Shown: piece by piece, positions 25,060-34,783 of the stretch | Position numbering within the stretch: the first letter of the stretch is position 1 | Layout: every line of letters starts with the position of its first letter | From: an uncultured Mycoplasmatota bacterium | GTDB lineage: Bacteria; Bacillota_I; Bacilli_A; RF39; UBA660 | DNA length: 64,000 bases | Assembly: GCA_900545005.1 (NCBI GenBank) | Contig: UQXO01000004.1 | Location: 1 to 64,000 of the forward strand | Direction of reading: 5' to 3' | Position numbers and translations under genes: made by a program | The notes under the pieces: model-generated | Databases searched by the model: none | What the model saw: the letters and a program-made list of their open reading frames with translations, nothing else | What the model was told of the DNA's origin: nothing

Positions 25060-25359
25060 ATGAAATCAGAAAAGAATAATAAAAGGGATAAAAAATTATT
25101 TATACTAATTATCTTAGTCTTAATCCTCTCGCCACTATTGCAAGTTGTTACGAGAGCTAAGTTAAGCGAGGTTAATATTGAAGTAGAAAAACTAAAGAAT
25201 AATATTGAAGAACAAGAGAATGTTAATGAGTCGGTAGAAATGCAAATTAATGAGTTAGCATCCCTAGATAAGATTAGAGAAATTGCTAAAGAAAATGGTT
25301 TATCTTATAAGAATAATAATATTACTAGTATAGATAAGGATGAAGATAATGAAAACTAA
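25060..25359 (+). CDS. FtsL-like division protein
   Basis: A 99-residue single-pass membrane protein: basic N-terminus (KSEKNNKRDKK), membrane segment LFILIILVLILSPLLQVV (residues 13-30), then a coiled coil (EVNIEVEKLKNNIEEQENVNESVEM) and a final LASLDKIREIAKENGLSY typical of FtsL/DivIC C-termini. It would sit in the divisome with FtsB/DivIC and the PBP encoded next. One base after rsmH and overlapping the PBP by 11 bp. Sequence conservation is low in this family, so the call leans on position and layout. Confidence 0.75.
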   Translation: MKSEKNNKRDKKLFILIILVLILSPLLQVVTRAKLSEVNIEVEKLKNNIEEQENVNESVEMQINELASLDKIREIAKENGLSYKNNNITSIDKDEDNEN

Positions 25360-27469
25360 GAAGAATAGAAATATCTATTTTAGTAAAATTGTTCTTTTGC
25401 TTTTAATTTTTCTTTTTATTGCTCTTATCGGTAAACTAATTTATATTTCCTTATCAAAAGAAATCGATGGCATTGACTTAAAAGCTTATGCCGAGAAAAG
25501 AAATACGACTAAGAAAATATTATATGCCCATCGTGGTAATATCTATGATAAGAGTGGTAACTATCTAGCCAGTACCGTTAATTCTTATACCTTAATTGCT
25601 TATTTAAGTGATACCCGAACTACTAATCCCAATAAACCTCAACACATTGTAGATAAAGAACTAACAGCAAAAAAACTAAGCGAAGTATTTAATAAAAATG
25701 GTAATAAAAATATGACTTATGATTATATCCTAGAACGTCTTAATACTGAGAATAAATATCAAGTCGAATTTACTTATGCTAAAGATATCTCTGAGACCCT
25801 AAAGCAAGAAATTGAAAGCTTAAATTTACCAGGACTAGATTTTGCAGTCTCATCTAAAAGATATTATCAAATGGGAGATTTTGCTTCTTATATTGTTGGC
25901 TATTCTAAAAAAGATGATGAAGGTAATATTAACGGAGAAATGGGGATTGAAAAGTATTGCAATGCCACCTTAAAGGGGGAAAATGGTTTTAGTGAATATC
26001 AAACCGATAATTATGGTTATAAGCTTCCGTATGCCGAAGAAAACATTAAACAAAGCAAATCTGGTAATGATATTTATTTAACAATTGATAATAATATTCA
26101 ATTATTTGTTGAGCAAGAAATTAATAATCTTTCGACTAATTATAACTATACCTGGCTTACTTTGACCGTTGCTGATGCAAAGACTGGTGCCATTCTAGCT
26201 AGTGGGGCTTCACCATCTTTTGATGCTAATAAACTTAATATGACTAATTACTTAAATCCTTTAGTATCTTATTCCTATGAACCTGGTTCCACGATGAAAA
26301 TATATTCCTTTATGAGTGCTATCGATAGTGATCTTTATAATGGTGATGAAAAATATATGTCCGGAACCATTAAAGTAAGTGATGCTACTATTAAAGACTT
26401 TAATAATGTCGGGTGGGGTAGTATTACGTTCGATGAAGGTTTTAGTTACTCTTCTAATGTTGCTGCGACCATTCTTAGTCAAAGACTAGGTAAAGAAAAG
26501 TTAAGTGAATATTATGAAAAGTTTGGTTTTGGTAAACAAACTGGTATCACTTTACCCGAAGAGGCCAGTGGCACAATTGATTTTAACTATACTACCGAAA
26601 TAGCAACAGCTTCCTTTGGTCAAGGAATTACCACAACTCCTATTCAAAATATCCAAGCCTTAACGACTCTAGCCAATGATGGCGTAATGCTAAAACCATA
26701 CATTATCTCCAAAATTGTTGATAGTGCCACTAAAGAAGTTATTTATGAAGGTAAAAGAGAAGAGATTGGGCAAATTGTAAAAAAAACTACGACTGATAAG
26801 ATGAAAACAATGATGCATGATGTTGTCTATTCTGGAAAAACTGATGCCCGTTATTTTAAATCTAATCTTGTTGAAGTCATGGGAAAAACAGGAACAGCTC
26901 AAATTGCGAATCCTAGTGGTGGGGGTTATTTAACAGGAGACTATGATTATGTTAAATCCTTTGCCATGTTATTTCCTTATGATAATCCCCAGTACATAAT
27001 ATATTTTTCGGTTAAACAATTCCAAGGAGCTTTTAAAAATGCCGCGAGTGCGATAGTTAATATTGTGGATGAGATTGCTAAATATAAAAATTTAGAACAA
27101 AAGACTAAAGAATCAACAAATACTAATATTATTACTTTAGATAATTTTGTTAATACAGATACCTTAACTACTACGGATAAATTAAAACTCTTAGGACTTA
27201 ATCCTATTGTCTTAGGAAATGGAAATACTATTATTAAACAGTATCCTAATCAAGATAATAAAGTCTTAATTGGTAGTAAAGTCTTTTTAAAGACTAACGA
27301 CTCTTATGTAATGCCTAATACCGTTGGCTATTCTAAAGCTGAATTAATTGCGTTATGTCATCTTTTAAATTTAAAATATGTAATTAATGGAAGTGGTAAA
27401 GTGGCTTCCCAAAGCATCCCCGAGGGCAGTGCTATTCCCCTTGAGACTATAACTTTTAACTTGGCTTAG
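25349..27469 (+). CDS. Class B penicillin-binding protein with PASTA domain, FtsI/SpoVD type
   Basis: A 706-residue transpeptidase. Membrane anchor at residues 8-30, pedestal with HRGNIYDKSGNYLAS, then catalytic motifs STMK (Ser314-Lys317), SSN (368-370) and KTGTAQ (Lys513). The C-terminal 110 residues hold two weak PASTA-like units (LKLLGLNPIVLGNGNTII; MPNTVGYSKAELIALCHLL), which bind peptidoglycan. It is the septal PBP, or its sporulation counterpart SpoVD. ATG 25349 follows GGATGAAGATA. Position after rsmH-ftsL fits both. mraY and murD do not follow. Confidence 0.92.
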   Translation: MKTKKNRNIYFSKIVLLLLIFLFIALIGKLIYISLSKEIDGIDLKAYAEKRNTTKKILYAHRGNIYDKSGNYLASTVNSYTLIAYLSDTRTTNPNKPQHIVDKELTAKKLSEVFNKNGNKNMTYDYILERLNTENKYQVEFTYAKDISETLKQEIESLNLPGLDFAVSSKRYYQMGDFASYIVGYSKKDDEGNINGEMGIEKYCNATLKGENGFSEYQTDNYGYKLPYAEENIKQSKSGNDIYLTIDNNIQLFVEQEINNLSTNYNYTWLTLTVADAKTGAILASGASPSFDANKLNMTNYLNPLVSYSYEPGSTMKIYSFMSAIDSDLYNGDEKYMSGTIKVSDATIKDFNNVGWGSITFDEGFSYSSNVAATILSQRLGKEKLSEYYEKFGFGKQTGITLPEEASGTIDFNYTTEIATASFGQGITTTPIQNIQALTTLANDGVMLKPYIISKIVDSATKEVIYEGKREEIGQIVKKTTTDKMKTMMHDVVYSGKTDARYFKSNLVEVMGKTGTAQIANPSGGGYLTGDYDYVKSFAMLFPYDNPQYIIYFSVKQFQGAFKNAASAIVNIVDEIAKYKNLEQKTKESTNTNIITLDNFVNTDTLTTTDKLKLLGLNPIVLGNGNTIIKQYPNQDNKVLIGSKVFLKTNDSYVMPNTVGYSKAELIALCHLLNLKYVINGSGKVASQSIPEGSAIPLETITFNLA

Positions 27470-27482
27470 TCCAAGTTTTTTT
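27458..27482 (+). terminator. Terminator after the PASTA PBP gene
   Basis: AACTTGG-CTTAGT-CCAAGTT hairpin then a T run; the stop codon lies in the loop. Confidence 0.8.
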
Positions 27483-27558
27483 GGGTAAAATTTTCAAAAA
27501 GATATTGCAAAATATTTAAAATGTGTTAGGATATTTAAATGTTGTAAGGGAGAATATT

Positions 27559-29049
27559 ATGGATAGAAATTTAATTATGCATTGTTATTATGATGTTAGT
27601 ACTTCTTTAAAGGAAAATAAGCCTTTAGTGGAAGTTACCGAAAAATTACAAGCTTTAGCTGATAAGTATAAAATGTCACTTTTAGATTTAACAGAGATTG
27701 CTTTAGAGGCTGGGTATTATAAATCCCAGATACCAGAAGAAGACTTAAAAAAATATCGCGATACTATTAAAAAAATTAGAAAACCCCTTTTGGCGTTGCG
27801 AAGGGAACAATTAAAAGGAAAAAGAATAAATCCTCAGGTTGAAGACTTAAAAACTACTAGAGAAAAAATGTATCTATATAAATATTTTGATGCTCTTTTA
27901 AAGGCCTATAATTTAGAAATGCCTATTGAAATATCCTTAATAATTATTAGTGAAAAATTAGGTCTAAATATTGATGATATTAAAAAATATAGTAAAATTT
28001 ATCTCGAAAAATATGCCTTGGGTTCAGAAAAAAACAATTATAATCAAAAGTTAAAAAGACAGGCCAGATTAATTAATAATCCTACTAAAGCTTTTGTGAA
28101 CAATTCTTTAGCTTATCAAGTTATTCAAATGGCTAGTAGAGAAAAGGGAAGTAAATTAGGAGCTAAGATAGCCTTTATTCTTAGTGATACTACTAATTAC
28201 GATTTAAATGCAATTAAGAATATTATTTTTAAAGAATATGCTGATAAGTTAAATAGTGTTAATGATGAAGAATATAGACAATATCTCTTTACTAAAGAAG
28301 AAGAAATAATGTCTGTTCTAAATTATGTAATAGAAGAAAAAAGTAAAAGAAATCAGCCAGATTCTAAAAGCTCTAGAGAGCCCCGAATCTCTAAAGAAAA
28401 ATTAGAAAATTTAAAACGTTTCTTAAGTGCTAATATGACTTTAAAAGATTTTGGAAATACTGATGCTTTTTCCAAAGGAAATAGAGGGATATCTGGAGTT
28501 AGAAAGTATTTAGAAAGTGCTTGTGGGGTTGATGAAGCATTAAAAGAAAAGTTAAGAATGCACATTCATACAGTTGAAGAGTATGAATTATCATATTTAA
28601 ATACCATCCTTGAACTTCTTTTAGACTTTCGTAAAAACGGGGTTATAAATGGTGCTTCTAAAAGAGAGTTTGATATATTAGATTATTATTGTCTTACTAA
28701 TTATCCTCTAACAGATTTAAGGACAGCTTTAATAAATAATCATTTAATTGCTGATAGTGATTTAACTTATCTTTCTTCTTTAGCCTCTAAAGATGATCTT
28801 CATAAATATGCTTATAATAAAGTTTCTTTAGATAGTTTTCTTAATGATGTTACAGGTTATTCAATTGATGGCAAGATGCGTTATTTAACTAAAGAAGAAA
28901 AAGAAGGAATCTATGAATTCTTTGAATGTTATAATATTCCCGCTACTAGTTATAGTATTAGAACTGCTGTCAATAGATATTTAAAGGGAACTCTTTTCCT
29001 TCCAAGCAAGAGCCTTGATAAACAATTAGCTAGAATTAAAAAAGACTAA
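27559..29049 (+). CDS. Unknown large soluble protein
   Basis: A 496-residue, mostly helical, highly charged protein without membrane segments or signal peptide. No family was recognised. Landmarks are MDRNLIMHCYYDVSTSLKE at the start, KIRKPLLALRREQLKGKR near residue 75, REPRISKEKLENLKRFL in the middle, and LSYLNTILELLLDFRKNGV. The ATG at 27559 follows TAAGGGAGAATATT; earlier in-frame starts lack a ribosome binding site. It is a single gene between the division operon and tgt, with a short T run after it. Function unknown. Confidence 0.65.
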   Translation: MDRNLIMHCYYDVSTSLKENKPLVEVTEKLQALADKYKMSLLDLTEIALEAGYYKSQIPEEDLKKYRDTIKKIRKPLLALRREQLKGKRINPQVEDLKTTREKMYLYKYFDALLKAYNLEMPIEISLIIISEKLGLNIDDIKKYSKIYLEKYALGSEKNNYNQKLKRQARLINNPTKAFVNNSLAYQVIQMASREKGSKLGAKIAFILSDTTNYDLNAIKNIIFKEYADKLNSVNDEEYRQYLFTKEEEIMSVLNYVIEEKSKRNQPDSKSSREPRISKEKLENLKRFLSANMTLKDFGNTDAFSKGNRGISGVRKYLESACGVDEALKEKLRMHIHTVEEYELSYLNTILELLLDFRKNGVINGASKREFDILDYYCLTNYPLTDLRTALINNHLIADSDLTYLSSLASKDDLHKYAYNKVSLDSFLNDVTGYSIDGKMRYLTKEEKEGIYEFFECYNIPATSYSIRTAVNRYLKGTLFLPSKSLDKQLARIKKD

Positions 29050-29150
29050 TTGTTTTTTTTAGAAGAACAAAATTTGGGCTAGAAAATATCTTAAAGTCGA
29101 TATTACTATTTAAAGGAAGTTAACATTTTAAATTTTAATTCTATTCATAC

Positions 29151-29179
29151 TAGATTAATCCTATTAACTTTGGTATAAT
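29151..29179 (+). promoter_or_regulatory. Promoter of tgt
   Basis: TAGATT (29151-29156), 17-bp spacer, extended -10 TGGTATAAT (29171-29179). Confidence 0.75.
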
Positions 29180-29198
29180 TTTTTAAGCGAGGTACTCT

Positions 29199-30317
29199 AT
29201 GAAAATAAAATACGAATTATTAAAAAAAGATAAGGAAACGAATGCCCGATTAGGACTTATTCATACTAACTATGGAACTTTTGAAACGCCAATGTTTATG
29301 CCGGTTGGAACTCAAGCCACCGTTAAAACCCTAGCGCCCGAAGAATTAAAAGCTAACCACGCCGGAATTATCTTAGCTAATACTTATCATTTATGGTTAA
29401 GACCAGGTGAGGATATTGTAGCTGCCGCGGGCGGTTTACATAAATTTATGAATTGGGATCAGCCAATTTTAACTGATTCTGGGGGATTTCAAGTCTTTTC
29501 TCTAGCTAAAAGAAAAGATATTACCGAAGAAGGCGTTAAGTTTAAGAACCAATATAACGGAGATGCTTTATTACTTACTCCAGAAAAGTCTATTCAAATC
29601 CAAAATAAGTTAGATAGCGATATTGCTATGAGTTTTGATGAATGTATTGGGTATCCAGCTACCTATGATTATTGTAAAAACTCGGTGGAAAGAACCATAA
29701 GATGGGCTAAACGAGGAAAAGATGTTTTTAATAATCCTAATCAAAGTCTTTTTGGCATAGTTCAAGGCGGCGAGTACGAGGATTTACGTCGCCACTGTGT
29801 TGAAGAATTAGTTAAAATGGATTTTGATGGTTATTCCATTGGCGGCACTAGTGTTGGTGAAGATAAACCTACGCAATATAAAATGGTTCGTTATGCTACC
29901 AAATATTTACCTGAAGATAAGGTTCGCTATTTAATGGGGGTAGGAGATCCAATAGATATCGTAGAAAATGTTTGTAATGGAGTTGATATCTTTGACTGTG
30001 TTTCCCCCACAAGATTAGCCCGCCATGGTCATGCTTTAACTAGATATGGCAAAATCAATATTAAAAATGCTAAATATAAAAGTGATTTTACCCCTATTGA
30101 AGAAGGCTGTACTTGTTATGCTTGTCAAAATTACACGAAAGCTTATATTAAACACTTAATTAACTGTGAAGAAACATTTGGAGCTAGACTTTTATCGATT
30201 CATAATATCCATTACTTAATCAATCTAACTGAAGAGTTAAGGACTGCTATTAAAAATGACAGTTTATTAGCATATAGAGAGGAATTTATTAAAAATTATT
30301 ATGGCGAAAATAAGTAA
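29199..30317 (+). CDS. tgt: tRNA-guanine transglycosylase
   Basis: A 372-residue bacterial Tgt, which swaps guanine-34 for preQ1 in GUN-anticodon tRNAs on the way to queuosine. Seen: NTYHLWLRPGED, ILTDSGGFQVFSL (catalytic region), SFDECIGYP, FGIVQGG, SIGGTSVGE, MGVGDP, and the zinc site CTCYACQNYTKAYIKHL near the C-terminus. GCGAGGTACTCT precedes the ATG. A small membrane protein gene overlaps its last 17 bases. In Bacillus yajC follows tgt; here a different small membrane protein takes that place. Confidence 0.97.
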   Translation: MKIKYELLKKDKETNARLGLIHTNYGTFETPMFMPVGTQATVKTLAPEELKANHAGIILANTYHLWLRPGEDIVAAAGGLHKFMNWDQPILTDSGGFQVFSLAKRKDITEEGVKFKNQYNGDALLLTPEKSIQIQNKLDSDIAMSFDECIGYPATYDYCKNSVERTIRWAKRGKDVFNNPNQSLFGIVQGGEYEDLRRHCVEELVKMDFDGYSIGGTSVGEDKPTQYKMVRYATKYLPEDKVRYLMGVGDPIDIVENVCNGVDIFDCVSPTRLARHGHALTRYGKINIKNAKYKSDFTPIEEGCTCYACQNYTKAYIKHLINCEETFGARLLSIHNIHYLINLTEELRTAIKNDSLLAYREEFIKNYYGENK

Positions 30318-30609
30318 ATTTTTATCTTTTCTACTCATTGTTTTAATGATTTTACTAGTTGGGTATAAAGCAGGGATGGTTGTGAAGAAAAATCATGAAG
30401 ACAAGATGTGGCTAGTCTTAAATAAAAAAGTCACGGAAAAAGCTCATCAATGTTATATTGATGGTAAATGTACGAATAAAACTGTAACTATTTCTTACTT
30501 AATAGCAAATGAATATCTAATAAATGTGGTTAATCCTGTGACTAAAGAAGTCATTAATACTTCTTCTTATGTTAATTTAGATACTAATGAGTTTGTTATT
30601 TTATATTAG
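30301..30609 (+). CDS. Small membrane-anchored protein downstream of tgt
   Basis: A 102-residue protein with one N-terminal membrane segment (FLSFLLIVLMILLVGYKAGMVV, about residues 7-28) and an outside beta-rich domain with two Cys (HQCYIDGKCTNK) that could form a disulfide. It is unlike YajC, which has a short charged tail. The ATG lies within tgt (17-bp overlap), so it is translationally coupled. Its 3' end also overlaps the convergent gene at 30596 by 14 bp. Function unknown. Confidence 0.6.
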   Translation: MAKISKFLSFLLIVLMILLVGYKAGMVVKKNHEDKMWLVLNKKVTEKAHQCYIDGKCTNKTVTISYLIANEYLINVVNPVTKEVINTSSYVNLDTNEFVILY

Positions 30610-30970
30610 AATGATCTTTAAAATTAATACCTATTGAAGAAGCAATAATAGAAATTAAGATTAAAACTCCATAATAAATTATCTTACTTAGACTAATAAA
30701 ATCTTTAGTAAATAGACTAATGATAAAGAAAAGAAAAATAACTAAACCTCCCAGTTTTAATCCTTCTAGATAGCCTTTTTGATTAGTTCTTTTACCATTA
30801 AGAAAATTAATGACAAAAAGACCAATAGCACTCCAGATAAATAATATTAAACAATTAACATTATAAGACATATTAGTATATAAATAAAAAATGGAACTTA
30901 AAATACTACCTAACAATAAATATAATAATAAAAAGAAAATACTTTTAAAATAGAAAAATAATTTATTCAT
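30596..30970 (-). CDS. TIGR04086-like membrane protein
   Basis: A 124-residue protein with four membrane segments (about 5-28, 36-54, 70-92 and 94-116) joined by a short basic loop with NGKRTNQKGYLEGLKLGG, the position of the conserved G-Y-x-x-G-x-x-x-G motif in TIGR04086 (Bacillus YrzE). In Bacillus yrzE lies between yajC and yrbG (DUF421), and a DUF421 gene does follow here, though divergent. Function unknown. Overlaps its convergent neighbour by 14 bp. Confidence 0.65.
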   Translation of the reverse strand: MNKLFFYFKSIFFLLLYLLLGSILSSIFYLYTNMSYNVNCLILFIWSAIGLFVINFLNGKRTNQKGYLEGLKLGGLVIFLFFIISLFTKDFISLSKIIYYGVLILISIIASSIGINFKDHSNIK

Positions 30971-31037
30971 GATCTCACCTAATAAAATATATGTTTAAAA
31001 AGAGATTAAATTACTCATAATATAAATAGGTGATTTT

Positions 31038-31685
31038 ATGGACTTAGTCGTTATTACGCTAAAGACAATATTTTTCTATTTTTTTATTTTAATTTCTTAT
31101 CGAATTATGGGTAAAAGAGAAATTGGTCAGTTAGGAACAACTGATTTAATTGTCTCTATCCTAATAGCGGAGTTAGTAGCAATTTCCATAGAAAACTTTA
31201 ACGACACCATCTTAAATACCGTTATTCCTATTGCTGTTTTAGTCGTAATGGAAATTGCTTTAGCTTACTTTTCTATTAAATCCAAATTTGTCAGAAATTT
31301 TTTAGATGGGAAACCAACTATGATTATCAAAAATGGTCAAATCAATTATAAAGAAATGGTTAAAGCTAGATATTCTATTGATGATTTATTATTTCAACTA
31401 CGCCAAAATAGTATTAAAAACATTGAAGAAATAGAATACGCTTTATTGGAAACTAATGGCAAATTATCAATATTCCCTTATAATCCTTTAAAATTAAAAT
31501 CATCTTATCCGATGGCTTTAATTATTGATGGAATTATTCAAGCTGATACATTAACTAATATTAAGCAAGATAAAAAGTGGCTGCTTCAGCATTTAGAGAA
31601 GAAAAATTTAAAACCAGAAGATATTTTCTATGCTTTTTATAAGAAAAATAGTGTTTATCTAATTAAAAAAAGCGATATTAAGTAG
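31038..31685 (+). CDS. DUF421 (YetF/YrbG) membrane protein
   Basis: A 215-residue protein: three N-terminal membrane segments (about 3-24, 33-50 and 58-78), with YRIMGKREIGQLGTTDLIVSILIAELVA between, then a soluble alpha/beta domain with DGKPTMIIKNGQINYKEM, DLLFQLRQNSIKNIEEIEYALLE and the ending KKWLLQHLEKKNL. This is the standard DUF421 layout. In Bacillus, YrbG lies by spoVB and comN; those two are at the far end of this window. AGGTGATTTT precedes the ATG. Confidence 0.9.
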   Translation: MDLVVITLKTIFFYFFILISYRIMGKREIGQLGTTDLIVSILIAELVAISIENFNDTILNTVIPIAVLVVMEIALAYFSIKSKFVRNFLDGKPTMIIKNGQINYKEMVKARYSIDDLLFQLRQNSIKNIEEIEYALLETNGKLSIFPYNPLKLKSSYPMALIIDGIIQADTLTNIKQDKKWLLQHLEKKNLKPEDIFYAFYKKNSVYLIKKSDIK

Positions 31686-31752
31686 AATTTAAAAAAGATG
31701 TTAAAAATTTTTTTAAAGATTAATAAATCTTCATTAAAAGAAGGAGATTACA

Positions 31753-31781
31753 TAGACTTTAAATTATAAATTTGGTACAAT
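31753..31781 (+). promoter_or_regulatory. Promoter of mutS
   Basis: TAGACT (31753-31758), 17-bp spacer, extended -10 TGGTACAAT (31773-31781). The -10 ends only 18 bases before the ATG, so the mRNA leader is very short. Confidence 0.75.
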
Positions 31782-31799
31782 AGACTTCGTGATGTACAA

Positions 31800-34367
31800 A
31801 TGAAGAGAAATGAAGTAAAGTATGAAGAATTAAGCCCAATGATGCAACAATATTTGGACATTAAAAATAAACATTTAGACGAATTATTATTTTACCGAAT
31901 TGGGGATTTTTATGAGTTGTTCTTTGAAGATGGCGAGACAGCTGCTCGAGAATTAGAGCTTACTTTAACAGGAAAGAATGCTGGATTAAGTGAACGTATA
32001 CCTATGTGTGGGGTACCTTTTCATTCCGTTAAGCCTTATATTGAAAAGTTAATTGATAAAGGATATAAGGTTGCAATTTGTGAACAGTTAGAAGACCCTA
32101 AAATGACTAAAGGAATGGTCAAAAGAGGAGTTATTCAAGTTATTAGTAAAGGAACTTTAACCGATTATGAAATGATGCCTCCTAAAGATAATAACTATAT
32201 AGCTAGTGTTCTTGACTATGGTAACTGTTATGTTTTAACATATGCGGATATCTCAACTGGTGAATGTATGGCTTCTTTAGTTAAGCATGATAATGAGTCT
32301 TTACTAGATGAATTAGTTAATCTGAGTATTAAAGAAGTTATTTTAACCGATAATAGTAATCTCTCTTTGATTCAGATTTTAAAAAACAACTATGGAATTG
32401 AAATAACTTATAGTAATAATTATCTTGAAGATGAATATGCTTATCTTTATAAAGAGCTTGATGATAAGTTTGCTACGGGTATTAAGCATTTATTTTATTA
32501 TTTAGTAATTACTAATATGAAAGATGTTTCTAATATTAGAGAAGTAACAATTATTGATAAAGATAAATACTTAAATATGGATATTCATACGGTTAGAAAT
32601 TTAGAAGTCTTTGAAACTTTAAGATTAAAAGAAAGAACTTATAGTTTATTATGGCTTTTAGATAAGTGTAAGACGGCTATGGGTTCCCGAAAATTAAAGT
32701 CTTGGCTTCTTCATCCGCTCAAAGATATTAAAGAGCTAAATAAACGATATGATGCTATTGAAAAGATTAATACAGAATTTATTATTAAAGATGAATTAAG
32801 AGATTATTTGTACCAGGTCTATGATTTACAACGTTTGTGTGGTAAATTAATATCTGGAAACTTAAATGCTCGTGATCTTTTGCAGATAAAGAAGAGTTTA
32901 GAAATCTTACCTAATATCATTAGTGATGTTAAAAAATTAGGCTTTGCTTATGAGTTAGATCCTAATACAGAGGTTTATGAGCTTCTAGAGCAGGCAATCT
33001 TTGAAAATCCTCCCGTAACAGTTAGAGAAGGCTCGTTAATTAAGAGTGGCTATAATAGTGAACTTGATGAACTACGTAGTATCAGAACTGGTGGTAAAGA
33101 ATTTATTGCTTCTTTTGAAGAAAAGTTAAAAGATGAGACGGGGATTAAGAACTTAAAAGTAGGGTATAACAAGATCTTCGGCTACTATATTGAAGTTTCT
33201 AAAGGTCAAAGTAAGATGGTTATGGAAGATTTTGGGTGGGAGCGAAGACAGACTCTAACTAATTGTGAACGCTTTATCTCCCCAGCTCTAAAAGAAAAAG
33301 AAGCTCTTATTTTAAATGCTGAAGAACGGATAATTGATTTAGAATATAAAATATTTAATGAAGTAAAAGAAAGTGTTAAGAAACATATCTTTAGTTTGAA
33401 AAAAGACGCAGAAATTTTAAGTGAAATCGACTGTTTAATCTCTCTAGCAGTTTGTGCAGAAGAGTATAACCTAGTAAGGCCAACTTTAACGTTAGAAAAT
33501 GAAATTAAGATTAAAGATGGTAGACATCCAGTCGTAGAAGCAGTTAGCAATGGCTTATATGTTCCTAATGATTGTATGATGCCCGAAAATATTAATACTC
33601 TTTTAATAACTGGACCGAATATGAGTGGTAAATCAACCTTTATGCGACAGTTAGCTATCATTGTTATTATGGCTCAAACTGGCTCATTTGTTCCCGCCAA
33701 AAGAGCAACCTTGCCAATAATCGATAAGATTTTCACAAGAATTGGTGCTTCTGATGACCTTGTTAGTGGGGAATCAACATTTATGGTTGAAATGAAAGAA
33801 GCTTGTAATGCCATTTTAAATGCTACTCCTAACTCTTTAGTCTTATTTGATGAATTAGGACGTGGGACAGCTACTTACGATGGGATGAGTCTTGCTCAAG
33901 CTATTTTAGAATACATTAGTAAAAATATTAAATGTAAGACCTTGTTTTCTACCCATTATCATGAATTAACCGTGTTAGCTAATGAAATTAAAACGATAAA
34001 AAATGTTCATGTTGAAGCTCATGAAGAAAATGGGACAGTTACCTTCTTGCATAAAGTAAGTAGTGGACCGGCTGATAAGTCCTACGGAATTCATGTAGCA
34101 AGATTAGCGAAGATGCCAGAAGACCTGCTTAAAAGAGCCTCTGAAATACTAAAGAATTATGAAACAACGGATAATAAGACTAATATTAAACAAGTAAGTC
34201 TTTTTGACCTCGAAGAGCCTAAAACCGTTGCCGAAGAATCAGTAAAACATGAAGAAAATAATGGCATAACTAAGGAAATTGCCAAACTAAATTTGGATAA
34301 TTTAAGACCAATTGATGCCTTAAATGAGTTATATAAAATAAAAGATATGATAAATAAAAAAGCATAA
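31800..34367 (+). CDS. mutS: DNA mismatch repair protein MutS
   Basis: An 855-residue MutS. The mismatch-reading Phe-x-Glu motif is in YRIGDFYELFFEDGE (about residues 37-43); TGKNAGLSERIPMCGVPFH follows. The ATPase domain has the P-loop GPNMSGKSTFMRQ, then SGESTFMVEM, FDELGRGTATYDG and STHYHEL. A C-terminal region with KQVSLFDLEEP resembles a beta-clamp-binding motif (QxxLFxL). MutS is not beside mutL (3969), unlike in many Firmicutes. The start has only a weak GTGAT site. Followed by nusB and xseAB, probably one operon. Confidence 0.97.
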   Translation: MKRNEVKYEELSPMMQQYLDIKNKHLDELLFYRIGDFYELFFEDGETAARELELTLTGKNAGLSERIPMCGVPFHSVKPYIEKLIDKGYKVAICEQLEDPKMTKGMVKRGVIQVISKGTLTDYEMMPPKDNNYIASVLDYGNCYVLTYADISTGECMASLVKHDNESLLDELVNLSIKEVILTDNSNLSLIQILKNNYGIEITYSNNYLEDEYAYLYKELDDKFATGIKHLFYYLVITNMKDVSNIREVTIIDKDKYLNMDIHTVRNLEVFETLRLKERTYSLLWLLDKCKTAMGSRKLKSWLLHPLKDIKELNKRYDAIEKINTEFIIKDELRDYLYQVYDLQRLCGKLISGNLNARDLLQIKKSLEILPNIISDVKKLGFAYELDPNTEVYELLEQAIFENPPVTVREGSLIKSGYNSELDELRSIRTGGKEFIASFEEKLKDETGIKNLKVGYNKIFGYYIEVSKGQSKMVMEDFGWERRQTLTNCERFISPALKEKEALILNAEERIIDLEYKIFNEVKESVKKHIFSLKKDAEILSEIDCLISLAVCAEEYNLVRPTLTLENEIKIKDGRHPVVEAVSNGLYVPNDCMMPENINTLLITGPNMSGKSTFMRQLAIIVIMAQTGSFVPAKRATLPIIDKIFTRIGASDDLVSGESTFMVEMKEACNAILNATPNSLVLFDELGRGTATYDGMSLAQAILEYISKNIKCKTLFSTHYHELTVLANEIKTIKNVHVEAHEENGTVTFLHKVSSGPADKSYGIHVARLAKMPEDLLKRASEILKNYETTDNKTNIKQVSLFDLEEPKTVAEESVKHEENNGITKEIAKLNLDNLRPIDALNELYKIKDMINKKA

Positions 34368-34388
34368 ATTGCTTAGAAGGAAGTATAT

Positions 34389-34781
34389 ATGAAATCGAGA
34401 AGTGAATTAAGAGAAAAAATAATGATAATTTTATATCAAATTGATATAAATAAATCGCAACATATTAATTTTAATGTGGAAGAAATAATTAGTGATAATC
34501 TTGATATTGATAATGAGTTTGTTAGAGATACTGTTTATGGGGTTATTACTTATGAAGATGAAATCATCAAAATAGCTAATAAATACTTAAAAGACTGGGA
34601 TATAAATCGTATTGATAAGACTGGAGCCGCTATTTTAAAAATGGCTATCTATGAGCTTAAATATACAGATACTCCACATATTGTAGTTATTAATGAAGCT
34701 GTAGAACTAGCTAAGAAATATTCAGATGATTCCGTTCGTAAGATTATTAATGCTGTTTTAGATAAGATGATAAAAGAGTAA
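34389..34781 (+). CDS. nusB: Transcription antitermination factor NusB
   Basis: A 130-residue all-helical NusB, which binds boxA RNA with NusE in rRNA antitermination. It begins RSELREKIMIILYQIDI and ends AAILKMAIYELKYTDTPHIVVINEAVELAKKYSDDSVRKIINAVLD, which follows the family signature (E...T..P..V.INEA..LAK.......-.FVNG.L). AGAAGGAAG precedes the ATG, 21 bases after mutS. xseA starts two bases after the stop. Confidence 0.95.
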   Translation: MKSRSELREKIMIILYQIDINKSQHINFNVEEIISDNLDIDNEFVRDTVYGVITYEDEIIKIANKYLKDWDINRIDKTGAAILKMAIYELKYTDTPHIVVINEAVELAKKYSDDSVRKIINAVLDKMIKE

Positions 34782-34783
34782 TT

